DNA of 64,000 nt from Streptomyces sp. NBC_00510 (lineage in GTDB: Bacteria > Actinomycetota > Actinomycetes > Streptomycetales > Streptomycetaceae): contig CP107851.1 in the NCBI GenBank assembly GCA_036013505.1, forward strand, positions 1,240,001-1,304,000. The letters run 5' to 3'. Under the pieces are notes generated by a model. The model ran no database searches. It worked only from the letters and a program-made list of their open reading frames with translations, and was not told the origin of the DNA. Below are positions 41,484 to 48,666 of this stretch, in pieces. Position 1 is the first letter of the stretch. Each line of letters begins with the position of its first letter. Position numbers and translations under genes: made by a program.

Positions 41484-41810
41484 ATGCGCACGCTTACCAT
41501 CCGCAGGATCGCCGCCGCCGCCGCGGTGGCGCCCCTGCTCGCCTTCGCCGGAGCCACCGCGGCCAGCGCGGCGACGCCACAGACAGCACCCACCACCGCG
41601 CAGTCCGTCGTCGACCACGGCGGCGGCTGGGGCGGCGGACACGGCGGCGGCCACGGCGGCGGCCACGGCGGCTGGGGCTGGGGGAACGGCTACGGTTACG
41701 GCGGTTACGGCGGCTGGGGCGGCTACGGGGGTTATGGCGGCTACGGCGGCTACTACGGCTTCTACCCCGGCTTCTACGGGACCGGCTTCTACGGAGGCTT
41801 CTACCGCTGA
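41484..41810 (+). CDS. Small secreted Gly/Tyr/His-rich protein
   Basis: 108 residues. A Sec signal peptide (RRIAAAAAVAPLLAFAGATAASAA, cleavage near Ala30) is followed by a tail composed of GGGH repeats (coded by tandem GGCGGCGGCCAC units), then GGYGG units, then Tyr/Phe-Gly clusters ending GFYGGFYR. Low-complexity Gly-aromatic composition suggests a surface or matrix protein, possibly phase-separating or metal-binding through His. GAAGGGGGA precedes ATG 41484. It resembles the protein at 47884-48153 in design and C-terminal end. Confidence 0.75.
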   Translation: MRTLTIRRIAAAAAVAPLLAFAGATAASAATPQTAPTTAQSVVDHGGGWGGGHGGGHGGGHGGWGWGNGYGYGGYGGWGGYGGYGGYGGYYGFYPGFYGTGFYGGFYR

Positions 41811-41843
41811 GAGCCACATCCACTGAAGATCATCGAGGAACGA

Positions 41844-41874
41844 CCGACGGCCCCCGCGACGCGGGGGCCGTCGG
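41844..41874. terminator. Bidirectional terminator
   Basis: Perfect 14-bp stem CCGACGGCCCCCGC / GCGGGGGCCGTCGG with a GAC loop, between the convergent Gly-rich gene and the secreted-protein gene. Confidence 0.75.
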
Positions 41875-41900
41875 CGCGTCCTGCGTCGTCGCGCGCCCGC

Positions 41901-42368
41901 TCAGTCCCACAGTTCGCGGATCGGGTCGTGCGGCCAGGAGGGTTCGGTGTCGGGGTAGGTGATCGTGAGCTTGGTGAAGTGCCGCAGGTGCGGGTCCTTG
42001 GGCCAGGGCTCGCTCTCGGAGAGCCTGACCTTGACCGGGAAGGTGTGGAAGTGGCCCGCCGCACAGTACGGGTCGCAGTCGTTGGCCTCCTCGTAACCGG
42101 TGCCCACGGCCGAGTCGCTGCCCCAGTGCGACCAGTACAGGCCGCCCAGCCGGTCGTTCCCGTCCCCGCAGGCCAGGAGGAAGTCCGGGGGCATGACCAG
42201 TCCCCGGCCGAAGCAGGTGACGAGCACCGTGGCGTAGGTCGGGGCGGCGCCGCCAGGGACTGCCCGGGAGGTCGGGGCGCCGGCGGCGGCCGTGGCCGGG
42301 GCGGCCGCGACCACGGTCGCGAGGGCGGCGGACATGGCGGTCAGGACGAGGGTGCGGAGGAGTGGCAT
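41901..42368 (-). CDS. Secreted protein of unknown function
   Basis: 155 residues. Signal peptide LRTLVLTAMSAALATVVAAAPATAAA (cleavage near residue 28). The mature part has four Cys (VTCFGRG, LACGDG, ANDCDPYCAAG) that probably make two disulfides, and WSHWGSDSAVGTGYEEANDCDPYC and FHTFPVKVRL stretches common in small actinomycete exported proteins with a beta-sandwich look. No enzyme motif seen. ATG 42368 follows GGAAGG. Same-strand neighbours are far away, so it is likely monocistronic. Confidence 0.75.
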   Translation of the reverse strand: MPLLRTLVLTAMSAALATVVAAAPATAAAGAPTSRAVPGGAAPTYATVLVTCFGRGLVMPPDFLLACGDGNDRLGGLYWSHWGSDSAVGTGYEEANDCDPYCAAGHFHTFPVKVRLSESEPWPKDPHLRHFTKLTITYPDTEPSWPHDPIRELWD

Positions 42369-42764
42369 GTCGGTCTGCCTTCCTGGCCGCTGCCGGGGGT
42401 GGTGGCGGTCGTGGGCGAGGATTGCGGTCCGGAGTTGCCGCTGGGGGACGCGGGATGCGGGGGGGGCACGGTTGCCGGCGTCCCGAGCAGGGCCGCTGTG
42501 CGGCGGAGAACGGGAGCGGAGGGGGGCGGAGGACGGCGGGAGATCCTCGGATGCGCGGCGATGCGGCCTCGAAGTCACGTTCCTCCAGGAGGGTGAGGCG
42601 CGCAACCCGGCCGGGCCGCCTCCGACTCCGGACGACACGTACGGTGACCGGCCGGGTACGCAAAGATTCCGGCAGATCAAGGGGGCGGAGTGGAACAAAT
42701 CAGACACTTGCCCCGGTTGGAAGGCATACCAAGGAGATCGTCGTTCGACCGAGGTGATGCAGCA
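42369..42764. other. 396-bp divergent intergenic region
   Basis: Between the secreted protein (minus) and TPR protein (plus). It must hold both promoters but no clear -35/-10 pair or palindrome stands out. No coding frame with normal codon bias and a ribosome binding site was found. Confidence 0.4.
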
Positions 42765-43109
42765 GTGGGCACCGACATGAGCAGTCCGACCACGGAGACG
42801 TTCAAGCGCGCCGTGCTCTTCTTCAACCGGCAGCGCTACGCCGCCGCGGCCCGGACGCTCGCGTCCATCGTGGACGTGGCGCCCCGCAACATGGCGGTGC
42901 GCATGCTGCTGGCCCGGTCGTACTACTTCTCCGCGCAGCTGTCGCGGGCCGAGGCGGAGCTGCGCGACCTCCTGCGTGCCGAGCCACAGGACGCGCACGC
43001 GCACCTCCTCCTCGGCCGCACGCTGGAGCGTCAGGGCCGGCTCGCCGAAGCGGCCCCCCACCTGCGGCTCGCCGACGCGATGACCGCCTGGGACCTCGTC
43101 GTGGTCTGA
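42765..43109 (+). CDS. Tetratricopeptide repeat protein
   Basis: 114 residues holding about two to three TPR units (AVLFFNRQRYAAAARTLASIVDVAPRN; AVRMLLARSYYFSAQLSRAEAELRDLLRAEPQD; AHAHLLLGRTLERQGRLAEAAPHLRLADAM). GTG 42765 is used because GAGGTGAT lies 7-10 nt upstream; ATG 42777 is the alternative. A small protein-protein adaptor; partner unknown. Confidence 0.75.
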   Translation: MGTDMSSPTTETFKRAVLFFNRQRYAAAARTLASIVDVAPRNMAVRMLLARSYYFSAQLSRAEAELRDLLRAEPQDAHAHLLLGRTLERQGRLAEAAPHLRLADAMTAWDLVVV

Positions 43110-43247
43110 CCCTCCGGGCCCGGGAAGGCCGCGTGGCGCCGACGCCCACGGGCCACTCCCCCGGCCCATCCCCGGTTGTCCGGACCGTACCGCCTCCGCA
43201 GGCTGCTCACGTGGGGGCCATCGACCGACCACGGTTCGGAGACCGCA

Positions 43248-44393
43248 ATGACCTGTCCGCACGTCCGGTCCATAACGCGACGCAAGGCACGCTACGCCGT
43301 CGCAGTCCTCCTCGCGGCGGCCGCGAGCCTCACAGCCTGCGGTGAGAGGGCGACGAACGCCCTGCGCGTCGACCACGCGGTGCCCGCCGACACGCCCGCG
43401 CCGAAGGTGCCGTGCGGCAACCCGCCGGTGCGGCTGGACCCGCAGGACCAGGACTTCCTCGACCAGCTGGCGGCGGCGGACGGCCCGCCGCTGTACACGC
43501 TCTCCTACACGGCCGCCCGGGACGTGCTGAACAAGCTGCAGGCGGGCCCGGTGGACATGCTCCCTGCGCAGATCAGCGAGCGGACCGTGCCCGGCGGACC
43601 GACCGGCCCGGTGTCCGTGCACGTCGTACGGCCCGAGGGCGCCAAGGGGGACCTGCCCGGGATCGTCTACATCCACGGTGGCGGGTGGGTGCTGGGCAAC
43701 TTCAAGACCCACGAGCGCCTGGTGCGCGAGCTCGCCAACGGCGCGCAGGCGGCGGTGGTCTTCGTCGACTACACCCCCTCGCCCGAGGCCCAGTTCCCCG
43801 TGCCGATCGAGCAGGCGTACACCGTGGCCAAATGGGTCGCCGACCACGGCGGCCAGATCGGTGTGGACCCCTCGCGGCTGGCCGTCGCCGGCGACTCCGT
43901 GGGCGGTGACATGACCGCCGCCGTGGCGATGATGGCCAAGCAGCGCGGCGGACCCGACTTCCGCCGCCAGGTGATGCTGTACCCGGTCACGGACGCGAAC
44001 TTCGACACCGCCTCGTACAACCGCTTCGCGGAGAACTGCTGGCTCACCAAGCCCGCGATGAAGTGGTTCTGGGACGCGTACGCCCCCCGCCTCAAGGACC
44101 GGCAGAACCCACTGGCCGCCCCGCTGCGCGCCACGGTCGACGAGCTGCGCGGCCTGCCGCCGGCGCTGATGATCACGGATTCCGACGTGCTCCACGACGA
44201 GGGCACCGCGTACGCGGAGAAGCTGCGGAAGGCCGGTGTGCCCGTGCAGCTCACGCACTACCCCGAGATCACGCACGACTTCATGATGCTCAACGCCCTG
44301 CGCGGCACCGAGTCCAACAAGAAGGCGGTGGCCGAGGCCACCACGGCGCTGCGCGAGGCGCTGCACGGGGAGGACTCCGGCCCCGCCAAGTGA
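43248..44393 (+). CDS. Esterase/lipase lipoprotein (HSL-type alpha/beta hydrolase)
   Basis: 381 residues. Signal peptide with lipobox LTAC (Cys31). The hormone-sensitive-lipase family marks are HGGG (143-146, oxyanion hole) and GDSVGG (215-220, Ser217 nucleophile); Asp in TDSDVLHDEG and His in EITHDFMML complete the triad. Predicted surface-anchored carboxylesterase. GGAG precedes ATG 43248. Ends at a strong hairpin. Confidence 0.9.
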   Translation: MTCPHVRSITRRKARYAVAVLLAAAASLTACGERATNALRVDHAVPADTPAPKVPCGNPPVRLDPQDQDFLDQLAAADGPPLYTLSYTAARDVLNKLQAGPVDMLPAQISERTVPGGPTGPVSVHVVRPEGAKGDLPGIVYIHGGGWVLGNFKTHERLVRELANGAQAAVVFVDYTPSPEAQFPVPIEQAYTVAKWVADHGGQIGVDPSRLAVAGDSVGGDMTAAVAMMAKQRGGPDFRRQVMLYPVTDANFDTASYNRFAENCWLTKPAMKWFWDAYAPRLKDRQNPLAAPLRATVDELRGLPPALMITDSDVLHDEGTAYAEKLRKAGVPVQLTHYPEITHDFMMLNALRGTESNKKAVAEATTALREALHGEDSGPAK

Positions 44394-44423
44394 CCCTCCC
44401 GGCACGCGGGACGGGGAGGGGGA

Positions 44424-44448
44424 GGGGCGGCCGGCACCCGGCCGCCCC
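44424..44448 (+). terminator. Terminator after the esterase gene
   Basis: Perfect 11-bp stem GGGGCGGCCGG / CCGGCCGCCCC with a CAC loop followed by TT, 31 bp after the stop. Confidence 0.7.
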
Positions 44449-44479
44449 TTCACGGCCTTTCGGCCGAGAAGTTTCCCTT

Positions 44480-44501
44480 GGTAACAAATTTCTGTTATCA
44501 T
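44480..44501. promoter_or_regulatory. TetR operator GGTAAC-N8-GTTATC and -10 region
   Basis: GGTAAC-AAATTTCT-GTTATC at 44480-44499. The right arm overlaps a -10 hexamer TATCAT (44496-44501) that ends 6 bp before the ATG of the TetR gene, implying a leaderless or near-leaderless mRNA. The same motif occurs twice at 47.7 kb. Confidence 0.72.
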
Positions 44502-44507
44502 CGATTC

Positions 44508-45212
44508 ATGGATGAAAGGGCGACCACCCGAGAGCGGATCATGTCCGCCGCCGCTGCCCTGCTCGCCGAGGGCGGCCGCGACGCGGTCTCGACCCGGTCG
44601 GTCAGCAAGGCGGCGGCCGTTCAGCCGCCGACCATCTACCGGCAGTTCGGCGACATGCAGGGCCTGCTCGACGCCGTCGCGGCGGAGGGCTTCGCCGACT
44701 ACCTGCACCGCAAGACCGACCGGGTGCGGGCCACCGACCCGGTCGAGGACCTGCGCTGGGGCTGGGACCTGCACATCGATTTCGGTGTGGCCAACCCGGA
44801 GATATACCAGCTGATGTTCGGTCAGCCCAGGCCCGGGGCCGAGCCGGCGGCCGTGACGGAGTCCTTCAACGTCCTCCGCGGCCTGGTGACCCGGGTCGCC
44901 GAGGCGGGCCGGCTGAGCGTCGACGTGGAACGCGCCATGCTGATGATCCACTCGGCCGGCTGCGGGGTCGTCCTGACGCTGATCGCCACGGTGCCCGAGG
45001 CTCGCGACCCGGAGCTGTCGCCCCGGACGCGGGAGGCCATACTCGCCGCCATCACCACCGCGGAGCCCGAGGAGGCCGCCGAGGAGGAGCGCCGGTCGAT
45101 CACCCGTACCGTCGCCTTCAAGGCCGTGCTCCCCGAGATCGGGGAGATCCTCACGCCCGGTGAACGCATCCTGCTGAACGAGCTGCTGGACCGCATCACG
45201 CACTCCGCCTGA
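44508..45212 (+). CDS. TetR-family transcriptional regulator
   Basis: 234 residues. The HTH (about residues 27-47: TRSVSKAAAVQPPTIYRQFGDMQGLL) is followed by the helical ligand domain, with acidic EPEEAAEEERR near the C-terminus. ATG 44508 has no ribosome binding site but a -10 just upstream, suiting leaderless expression. Its likely operator lies over its own -10, and two identical-type sites precede the SDR gene at 46.9-47.6 kb, so it probably controls both. Confidence 0.9.
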   Translation: MDERATTRERIMSAAAALLAEGGRDAVSTRSVSKAAAVQPPTIYRQFGDMQGLLDAVAAEGFADYLHRKTDRVRATDPVEDLRWGWDLHIDFGVANPEIYQLMFGQPRPGAEPAAVTESFNVLRGLVTRVAEAGRLSVDVERAMLMIHSAGCGVVLTLIATVPEARDPELSPRTREAILAAITTAEPEEAAEEERRSITRTVAFKAVLPEIGEILTPGERILLNELLDRITHSA

Positions 45213-45261
45213 GCCGCCTTGCGCGGCGGCTCAGGCCGCCGCGGCCGGTCCCGCTGCAGGG

Positions 45262-45309
45262 GAACGCCCGGTGGGGAACCGTCAGATGACGGTTCCCCAC
45301 CGGGCGTTC
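45262..45309. terminator. Very long perfect hairpin, bidirectional terminator
   Basis: 23-bp perfect inverted repeat (45262-45284 with 45287-45309) separated by only GA, between the convergent TetR and SnoaL-like genes. Unusually long and perfect for this genome. Confidence 0.75.
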
Positions 45310-45330
45310 GCGCGAGCCGGCACCTGCCGG

Positions 45331-45666
45331 TCAGCCGGTGATCCTCATCAGGGCGACCCTGTCGTCCTCGACGGTGAAGGCGAAGTCCGACGGGCCATTG
45401 AATCCGTCGCCGCCGACCTGGGCGGAGACGATCACCTGGTCCCCCCGCCGGGTCACCGCGGTGACCTTCAGGGAGACCTTGACGCCGATGAACTCGCGGT
45501 CGCTCCATCCCTCGACCGCTTCACGGCCCTCGAAGCGGCGGCCCCAGTCGTCCACCGCGCCGTGCTCGGTGAACTGGTCGAGGAAGGCCTCGGTGTCATG
45601 GGCGTTCGCCGCGGCGACGGCACGCCGAACGGGCTCGGGAAGCTCGGGAAACTCGGAGGTGGTCAT
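45331..45666 (-). CDS. SnoaL/NTF2-like protein
   Basis: 111 residues with the cone-shaped NTF2-like fold: an N-terminal helix AVAAANAHDTEAFLDQFTEHGAVDDWGR, then strands ending FAFTVEDDRVALMRITG. The DDWGR pocket residues suggest an isomerase, hydrolase or ligand-binding role; no substrate can be named. AAGGAGAA precedes ATG 45666. It lies downstream of two SDR genes on the same strand, separated by a hairpin. Confidence 0.8.
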   Translation of the reverse strand: MTTSEFPELPEPVRRAVAAANAHDTEAFLDQFTEHGAVDDWGRRFEGREAVEGWSDREFIGVKVSLKVTAVTRRGDQVIVSAQVGGDGFNGPSDFAFTVEDDRVALMRITG

Positions 45667-45686
45667 GACGGTTCTCCTTCTCGGTA

Positions 45687-45730
45687 CCTCCCGGCGCACC
45701 GGCCCCCGAAGGGTCCGGTGCGCCGGGAGG
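45687..45730 (-). terminator. Hairpin between SDR and SnoaL-like genes
   Basis: Perfect 16-bp stem CCTCCCGGCGCACCGG / CCGGTGCGCCGGGAGG around 12 nt, 21 bp before the SnoaL-like start codon. It should terminate or attenuate read-through from the upstream SDR gene. Confidence 0.65.
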
Positions 45731-45752
45731 CCGGGGCGGGTGGCTGCGGGAT

Positions 45753-45784
45753 CGGTCGACTGTGGGGCCGGTCGACTGCGGGGC
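45753..45784. repeat. Two tandem 16-bp units
   Basis: CGGTCGACTGTGGGGC (45753-45768) followed directly by CGGTCGACTGCGGGGC (45769-45784), 15 of 16 identical, just after the stop of the SDR gene. Probably a simple duplication. Confidence 0.7.
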
Positions 45785-45786
45785 CG

Positions 45787-46692
45787 TCAGGCTTCGGCGC
45801 GGGGGCTGAGCAGATCGTCCAGGCCGATCCGGTGGTAGAAGTCCTGGCGGATGCGGTCGGCGACCACGGAGACGGCCTCCGAGCCGTCGTCGGCGGGGTC
45901 GATGTGGGTACGGAACGGCCGCTTGCCGGCGGGGAGCCCGACGACGCGGACGATCTCGCGCGCCACCTCCGCCACGTCGGCGTCGGCCGGGGTGATGGCG
46001 GCCAGGGCGCGGCCGACCTGCTCGGTCAGGCCCTCGTAGCGTGTCTCGTAGGCCGCGACGGTGCCGGTGTCGGCGGGGTGGCCCGCGTTGGCGAAGTGGT
46101 TCGTGCCGGAGGTGAAGGCGCCGGGGACGACGATGGAGGTGTCGATGCCGAAGCGGGCGACCTCGGCGGCGTAGCTGACGGCGACGGCGTCCATGGCGGC
46201 CTTCGCTGCGAAGTACGGGGCCAGGTAGGGCGGAGTGCCGCCGCGGGTGCTGCTGGATCCGACCCAGAGCAGCAGACCGTGTCCCTGCGCCCGCAGGTGG
46301 GGTAGTGCGGCGCGGTTCACCCGCTGGGTGCCCAGCACATTGGTGTCGTAGACCGCGGCCATCTCCTCCGGGGTGAAGGCCTCGGTGGGGCCGAGCACCA
46401 TGTGGCCCGCGTTGTGGACCAGGACGTCCAGCCGGCCGGCCTCGCTCAGGACGGTGGCGACGGCGCGGTCCGCGCTGTCCTGGGACAGCACGTCGAGTTC
46501 GACGATCCGCAGGTCGATGCCCTCGCGGGCGGCCCGTTCACGTACCTCCGCCGCACGCTCGGCGTTGCGGCCGGATATGTCGCGCATGCTCGCGTAGACC
46601 GTGTGGCCCGCGGAGGCCAGTGCGTGGGCGGCCAGCGCGCCGAATCCGGAGCTCGCACCGGTGACCAGGACGACGGAGGACACGGGGGACAT
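45787..46692 (-). CDS. SDR-family oxidoreductase
   Basis: 301 residues. TGASSGFG (11-18), NAG in VHNAGH, Ser near 147 and Tyr160-x3-Lys164 (YFAAK). The extended C-terminal region and MRDISGRNAERA after strand 2 match the SDR group related to 17-beta-hydroxysteroid/retinol-type enzymes of actinomycetes. CAAGGAGAT precedes ATG 46692. It is the second SDR in a same-strand series behind the TetR-controlled promoter, with a 209-bp gap, so co-transcription is possible but not certain. Confidence 0.88.
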   Translation of the reverse strand: MSPVSSVVLVTGASSGFGALAAHALASAGHTVYASMRDISGRNAERAAEVRERAAREGIDLRIVELDVLSQDSADRAVATVLSEAGRLDVLVHNAGHMVLGPTEAFTPEEMAAVYDTNVLGTQRVNRAALPHLRAQGHGLLLWVGSSSTRGGTPPYLAPYFAAKAAMDAVAVSYAAEVARFGIDTSIVVPGAFTSGTNHFANAGHPADTGTVAAYETRYEGLTEQVGRALAAITPADADVAEVAREIVRVVGLPAGKRPFRTHIDPADDGSEAVSVVADRIRQDFYHRIGLDDLLSPRAEA

Positions 46693-46901
46693 GACGGATC
46701 TCCTTGGGCTGATGGGGACCGGTCCCGGCGGCTGTGGCGTCCGGGTCCCGGGTCGGGGTGGGGTGGCGCGAGGTGGGGATCTGCCGGGGGCAGGATGCGG
46801 TCGAGGTGCGGGGTCCCGGGCGGGTCGAGGACCCGGCGTCCGGCGGACGGACCCGCGGTGCGGTGCCCGGAGGGGCCGCGCGCAGGGGCGCTGCCGGCGG
46901 G

Positions 46902-47645
46902 TCAGGCCGCTCCGCCGTTGGCGAAGATCGTCTGACCGTTGATCCAGCGACCGGGGCCGGCCAGGAAGGAGACGATCTCGGCGATGTCCTGCGGGGAGCC
47001 GAGGCGCTCGAGGGGGTTCAGCTTCGCGAACCGCTCTATCGTCGCCTCGTCCTTGCCGTTGAGGAACAGGTCGGTGGCGACCGGGCCGGGCGCGACGGCG
47101 TTCACGGTGATGTCGCGGCCGCGCAGCTCCCGGGCCAGGATCAGGCTGATGGCCTCGACCGCCCCCTTCGACGCGGCGTACGCCGCGTAGGTCGGCGTGG
47201 CGATCCGGGTCTGGGACGAGGACACGTTGATCACGGCGCCGCCCTCGCGGAGCCTGCGGGCGGCCTGCTGGTTGACCACGAAGGTGCCGCGGATGTTGGT
47301 GCGGTGCATGCGGTCGAGGGCGTCGAGGTCGAAGTCCGCCACCGTGTTAAGGATCATGAGGCCGGCCGAGTTGACCACGACGTCCACACCGCCGAACTCC
47401 CGCTCCGCGGCGTCGAAGAGCTCCTGGACCGCCTTCTCGTCGGCGACGTCGGCCCGTACCGCGAGACCGGAACCGCCGATGGCCGCGATCTGGGTGACGG
47501 TCGCGTCGGCGTCGGCCTGGTTGCCGGCGTAGGCGACGACGACCGCCTGGCCGTCGGCGGCCAGGCGCAGCGCGACCTCTCGGCCGATGCCGCGGGAGCC
47601 GCCCGTGACGATCGCGACGCGGCGGGTGGTGGTGGTCTCGGTCAT
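46902..47645 (-). CDS. SDR-family oxidoreductase
   Basis: 247 residues. TGGSRGIG (14-21), NSAG (92-95, common NNAG variant), catalytic Ser in NVSSSQ and Tyr156/Lys160 (YAASK), with the tail FLAGPGRWINGQTIFANGGAA typical of FabG-like SDRs. GATCAGGAGA precedes ATG 47645; an upstream in-frame start at 47714 would run through the operator region and is rejected. Its promoter carries two GATAAC-N8-GTTATC sites, linking it to the TetR gene at 44.5 kb. Confidence 0.9.
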   Translation of the reverse strand: MTETTTTRRVAIVTGGSRGIGREVALRLAADGQAVVVAYAGNQADADATVTQIAAIGGSGLAVRADVADEKAVQELFDAAEREFGGVDVVVNSAGLMILNTVADFDLDALDRMHRTNIRGTFVVNQQAARRLREGGAVINVSSSQTRIATPTYAAYAASKGAVEAISLILARELRGRDITVNAVAPGPVATDLFLNGKDEATIERFAKLNPLERLGSPQDIAEIVSFLAGPGRWINGQTIFANGGAA

Positions 47646-47700
47646 GGCGGTCTCCTGATCACGAGAGGGGGGCGACTCCTTCCGTCGCCCCGCTTCCGCT

Positions 47701-47759
47701 GATAACAGTGCCACGTTATCGACGGAAACGCAAGCGGCGATAACGCCGACTTGTTATCG
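47701..47759 (-). promoter_or_regulatory. Two TetR operators GATAAC-N8-GTTATC before the SDR gene
   Basis: GATAAC-AGTGCCAC-GTTATC (47701-47720) and CGATAAC-GCCGACTT-GTTATCG (47738-47759), 36-37 bp apart. Read in gene direction the proximal site (..CTGTTATCAGCG) matches the operator/-10 of the TetR gene (..CTGTTATCATCG). Confidence 0.75.
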
Positions 47760-47805
47760 CCGTTCACATGGGAGTCCTCGGCCGTGCACCGCCCCACACG
47801 CACGG

Positions 47806-47837
47806 GGGCCGCCGCCCCTGTGCGGGGGCGGCGGCCC
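47806..47837 (-). terminator. Terminator of the small secreted gene
   Basis: Perfect 13-bp stem GGGCCGCCGCCCC / GGGGCGGCGGCCC with a 6-nt loop, 46 bp after the stop at 47884. Confidence 0.7.
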
Positions 47838-47883
47838 GGAGAACCGACGGCCGTCACGCGTGGGCGTTCAGGCCGACCGGAGG

Positions 47884-48153
47884 TCAGCGGTAGCGACCAC
47901 CGAAGAAGAAGGGGTCGAAGAGGTAGGGCCCGAAGAGGTACGAGCCGAAGAAGCCGCGGTCGAAGCGGTAGGAGTCACGGTGGTGGCCGCGGCCGCCGTG
48001 ACCACGGTCGTAGCCGCCGCGACCGTGGTCGCCCGTGACGTGGGTTCCCTTGGTGCTGGCGAGGTCCGGGGTGGCGGCGCCGGCAGCAGTGGCACCACCC
48101 AGCAGAACGACAGAGGCCACGCCGACAGCGGCCACAAAACGGGAAACGCGCAT
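47884..48153 (-). CDS. Small secreted Gly/His/Phe-rich protein
   Basis: 89 residues. Signal peptide VSRFVAAVGVASVVLLGGATAAGAA (cleavage near residue 27). The mature part has a basic His/Gly section (GDHGRGGYDRGHGGRGHHRDSY) and then an aromatic run ending FFFGGRYR. It is the same type of molecule as the 41.5-kb protein: signal peptide, Gly/His-rich middle, aromatic-Gly end and a terminal GG-x-YR. No enzyme motif; cell-surface or matrix role is inferred. GGAGAGTC precedes ATG 48153. Confidence 0.7.
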   Translation of the reverse strand: MRVSRFVAAVGVASVVLLGGATAAGAATPDLASTKGTHVTGDHGRGGYDRGHGGRGHHRDSYRFDRGFFGSYLFGPYLFDPFFFGGRYR

Positions 48154-48666
48154 ACTGACTCTCCTGTCTCGGCGGGCACCGGGGCGGTGTCCGCAGGGTT
48201 CCGACATGGAAGAGCCTGCGTCGAGGACATCCGCGCCGCACGACGGAATTCCGTCACGCTCCGTCACGCGACGCGGCGTCAGGTACGGCGAACGGTGGAC
48301 ACGGGACAGCGCGCACAACGCCGAATGCCTGATGATCACGGGTCCGACGGGACCTCAACCGTTCCACCACGCACCGTAATCACGAACCGTCACGTCCGGA
48401 CCTCCCGACGGGTGAATCCTCGTCACCGACAACGTACGCCAACACGGCCACCCGCCCTCCGGGGCGACCGCGCCGACAGCGGGGACGGAGCGGTAGGGAA
48501 CCGCTCCGTCCCTGGTCACAGGCTCGCGCGCCGCTGCCGCCGCGGGACTGCCCGAAGTCGCGGCGACGCGCAAGCCCGGCCCCTCGCCGGAAGACGAAGG
48601 GCCCCGGCCCGCCCGGGCGGCGGGCACGGGACCCAGACGGAGCGTCAGATCGGGACCGACGCGACG
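48154..48666. other. 513-bp intergenic region
   Basis: Between the two minus-strand genes. No coding frame is convincing. It contains a strong hairpin, described separately, and an AC-rich stretch near 48360-48440. The promoter of the small secreted gene should lie near 48160-48260 but no clear hexamers were found. Confidence 0.45.
48482..48512 (-). terminator. Terminator downstream of the ebo-type operon
   Basis: Perfect 13-bp stem GGGACGGAGCGGT / ACCGCTCCGTCCC with a 5-nt loop, about 155 bp beyond the last stop codon of the minus-strand operon. Confidence 0.65.

Noticed and set aside
45753..45784. Tandem 16-bp units considered as iterated operator or att site
   Set aside because: Only two copies, at a stop codon, with no integrase or symmetric structure.
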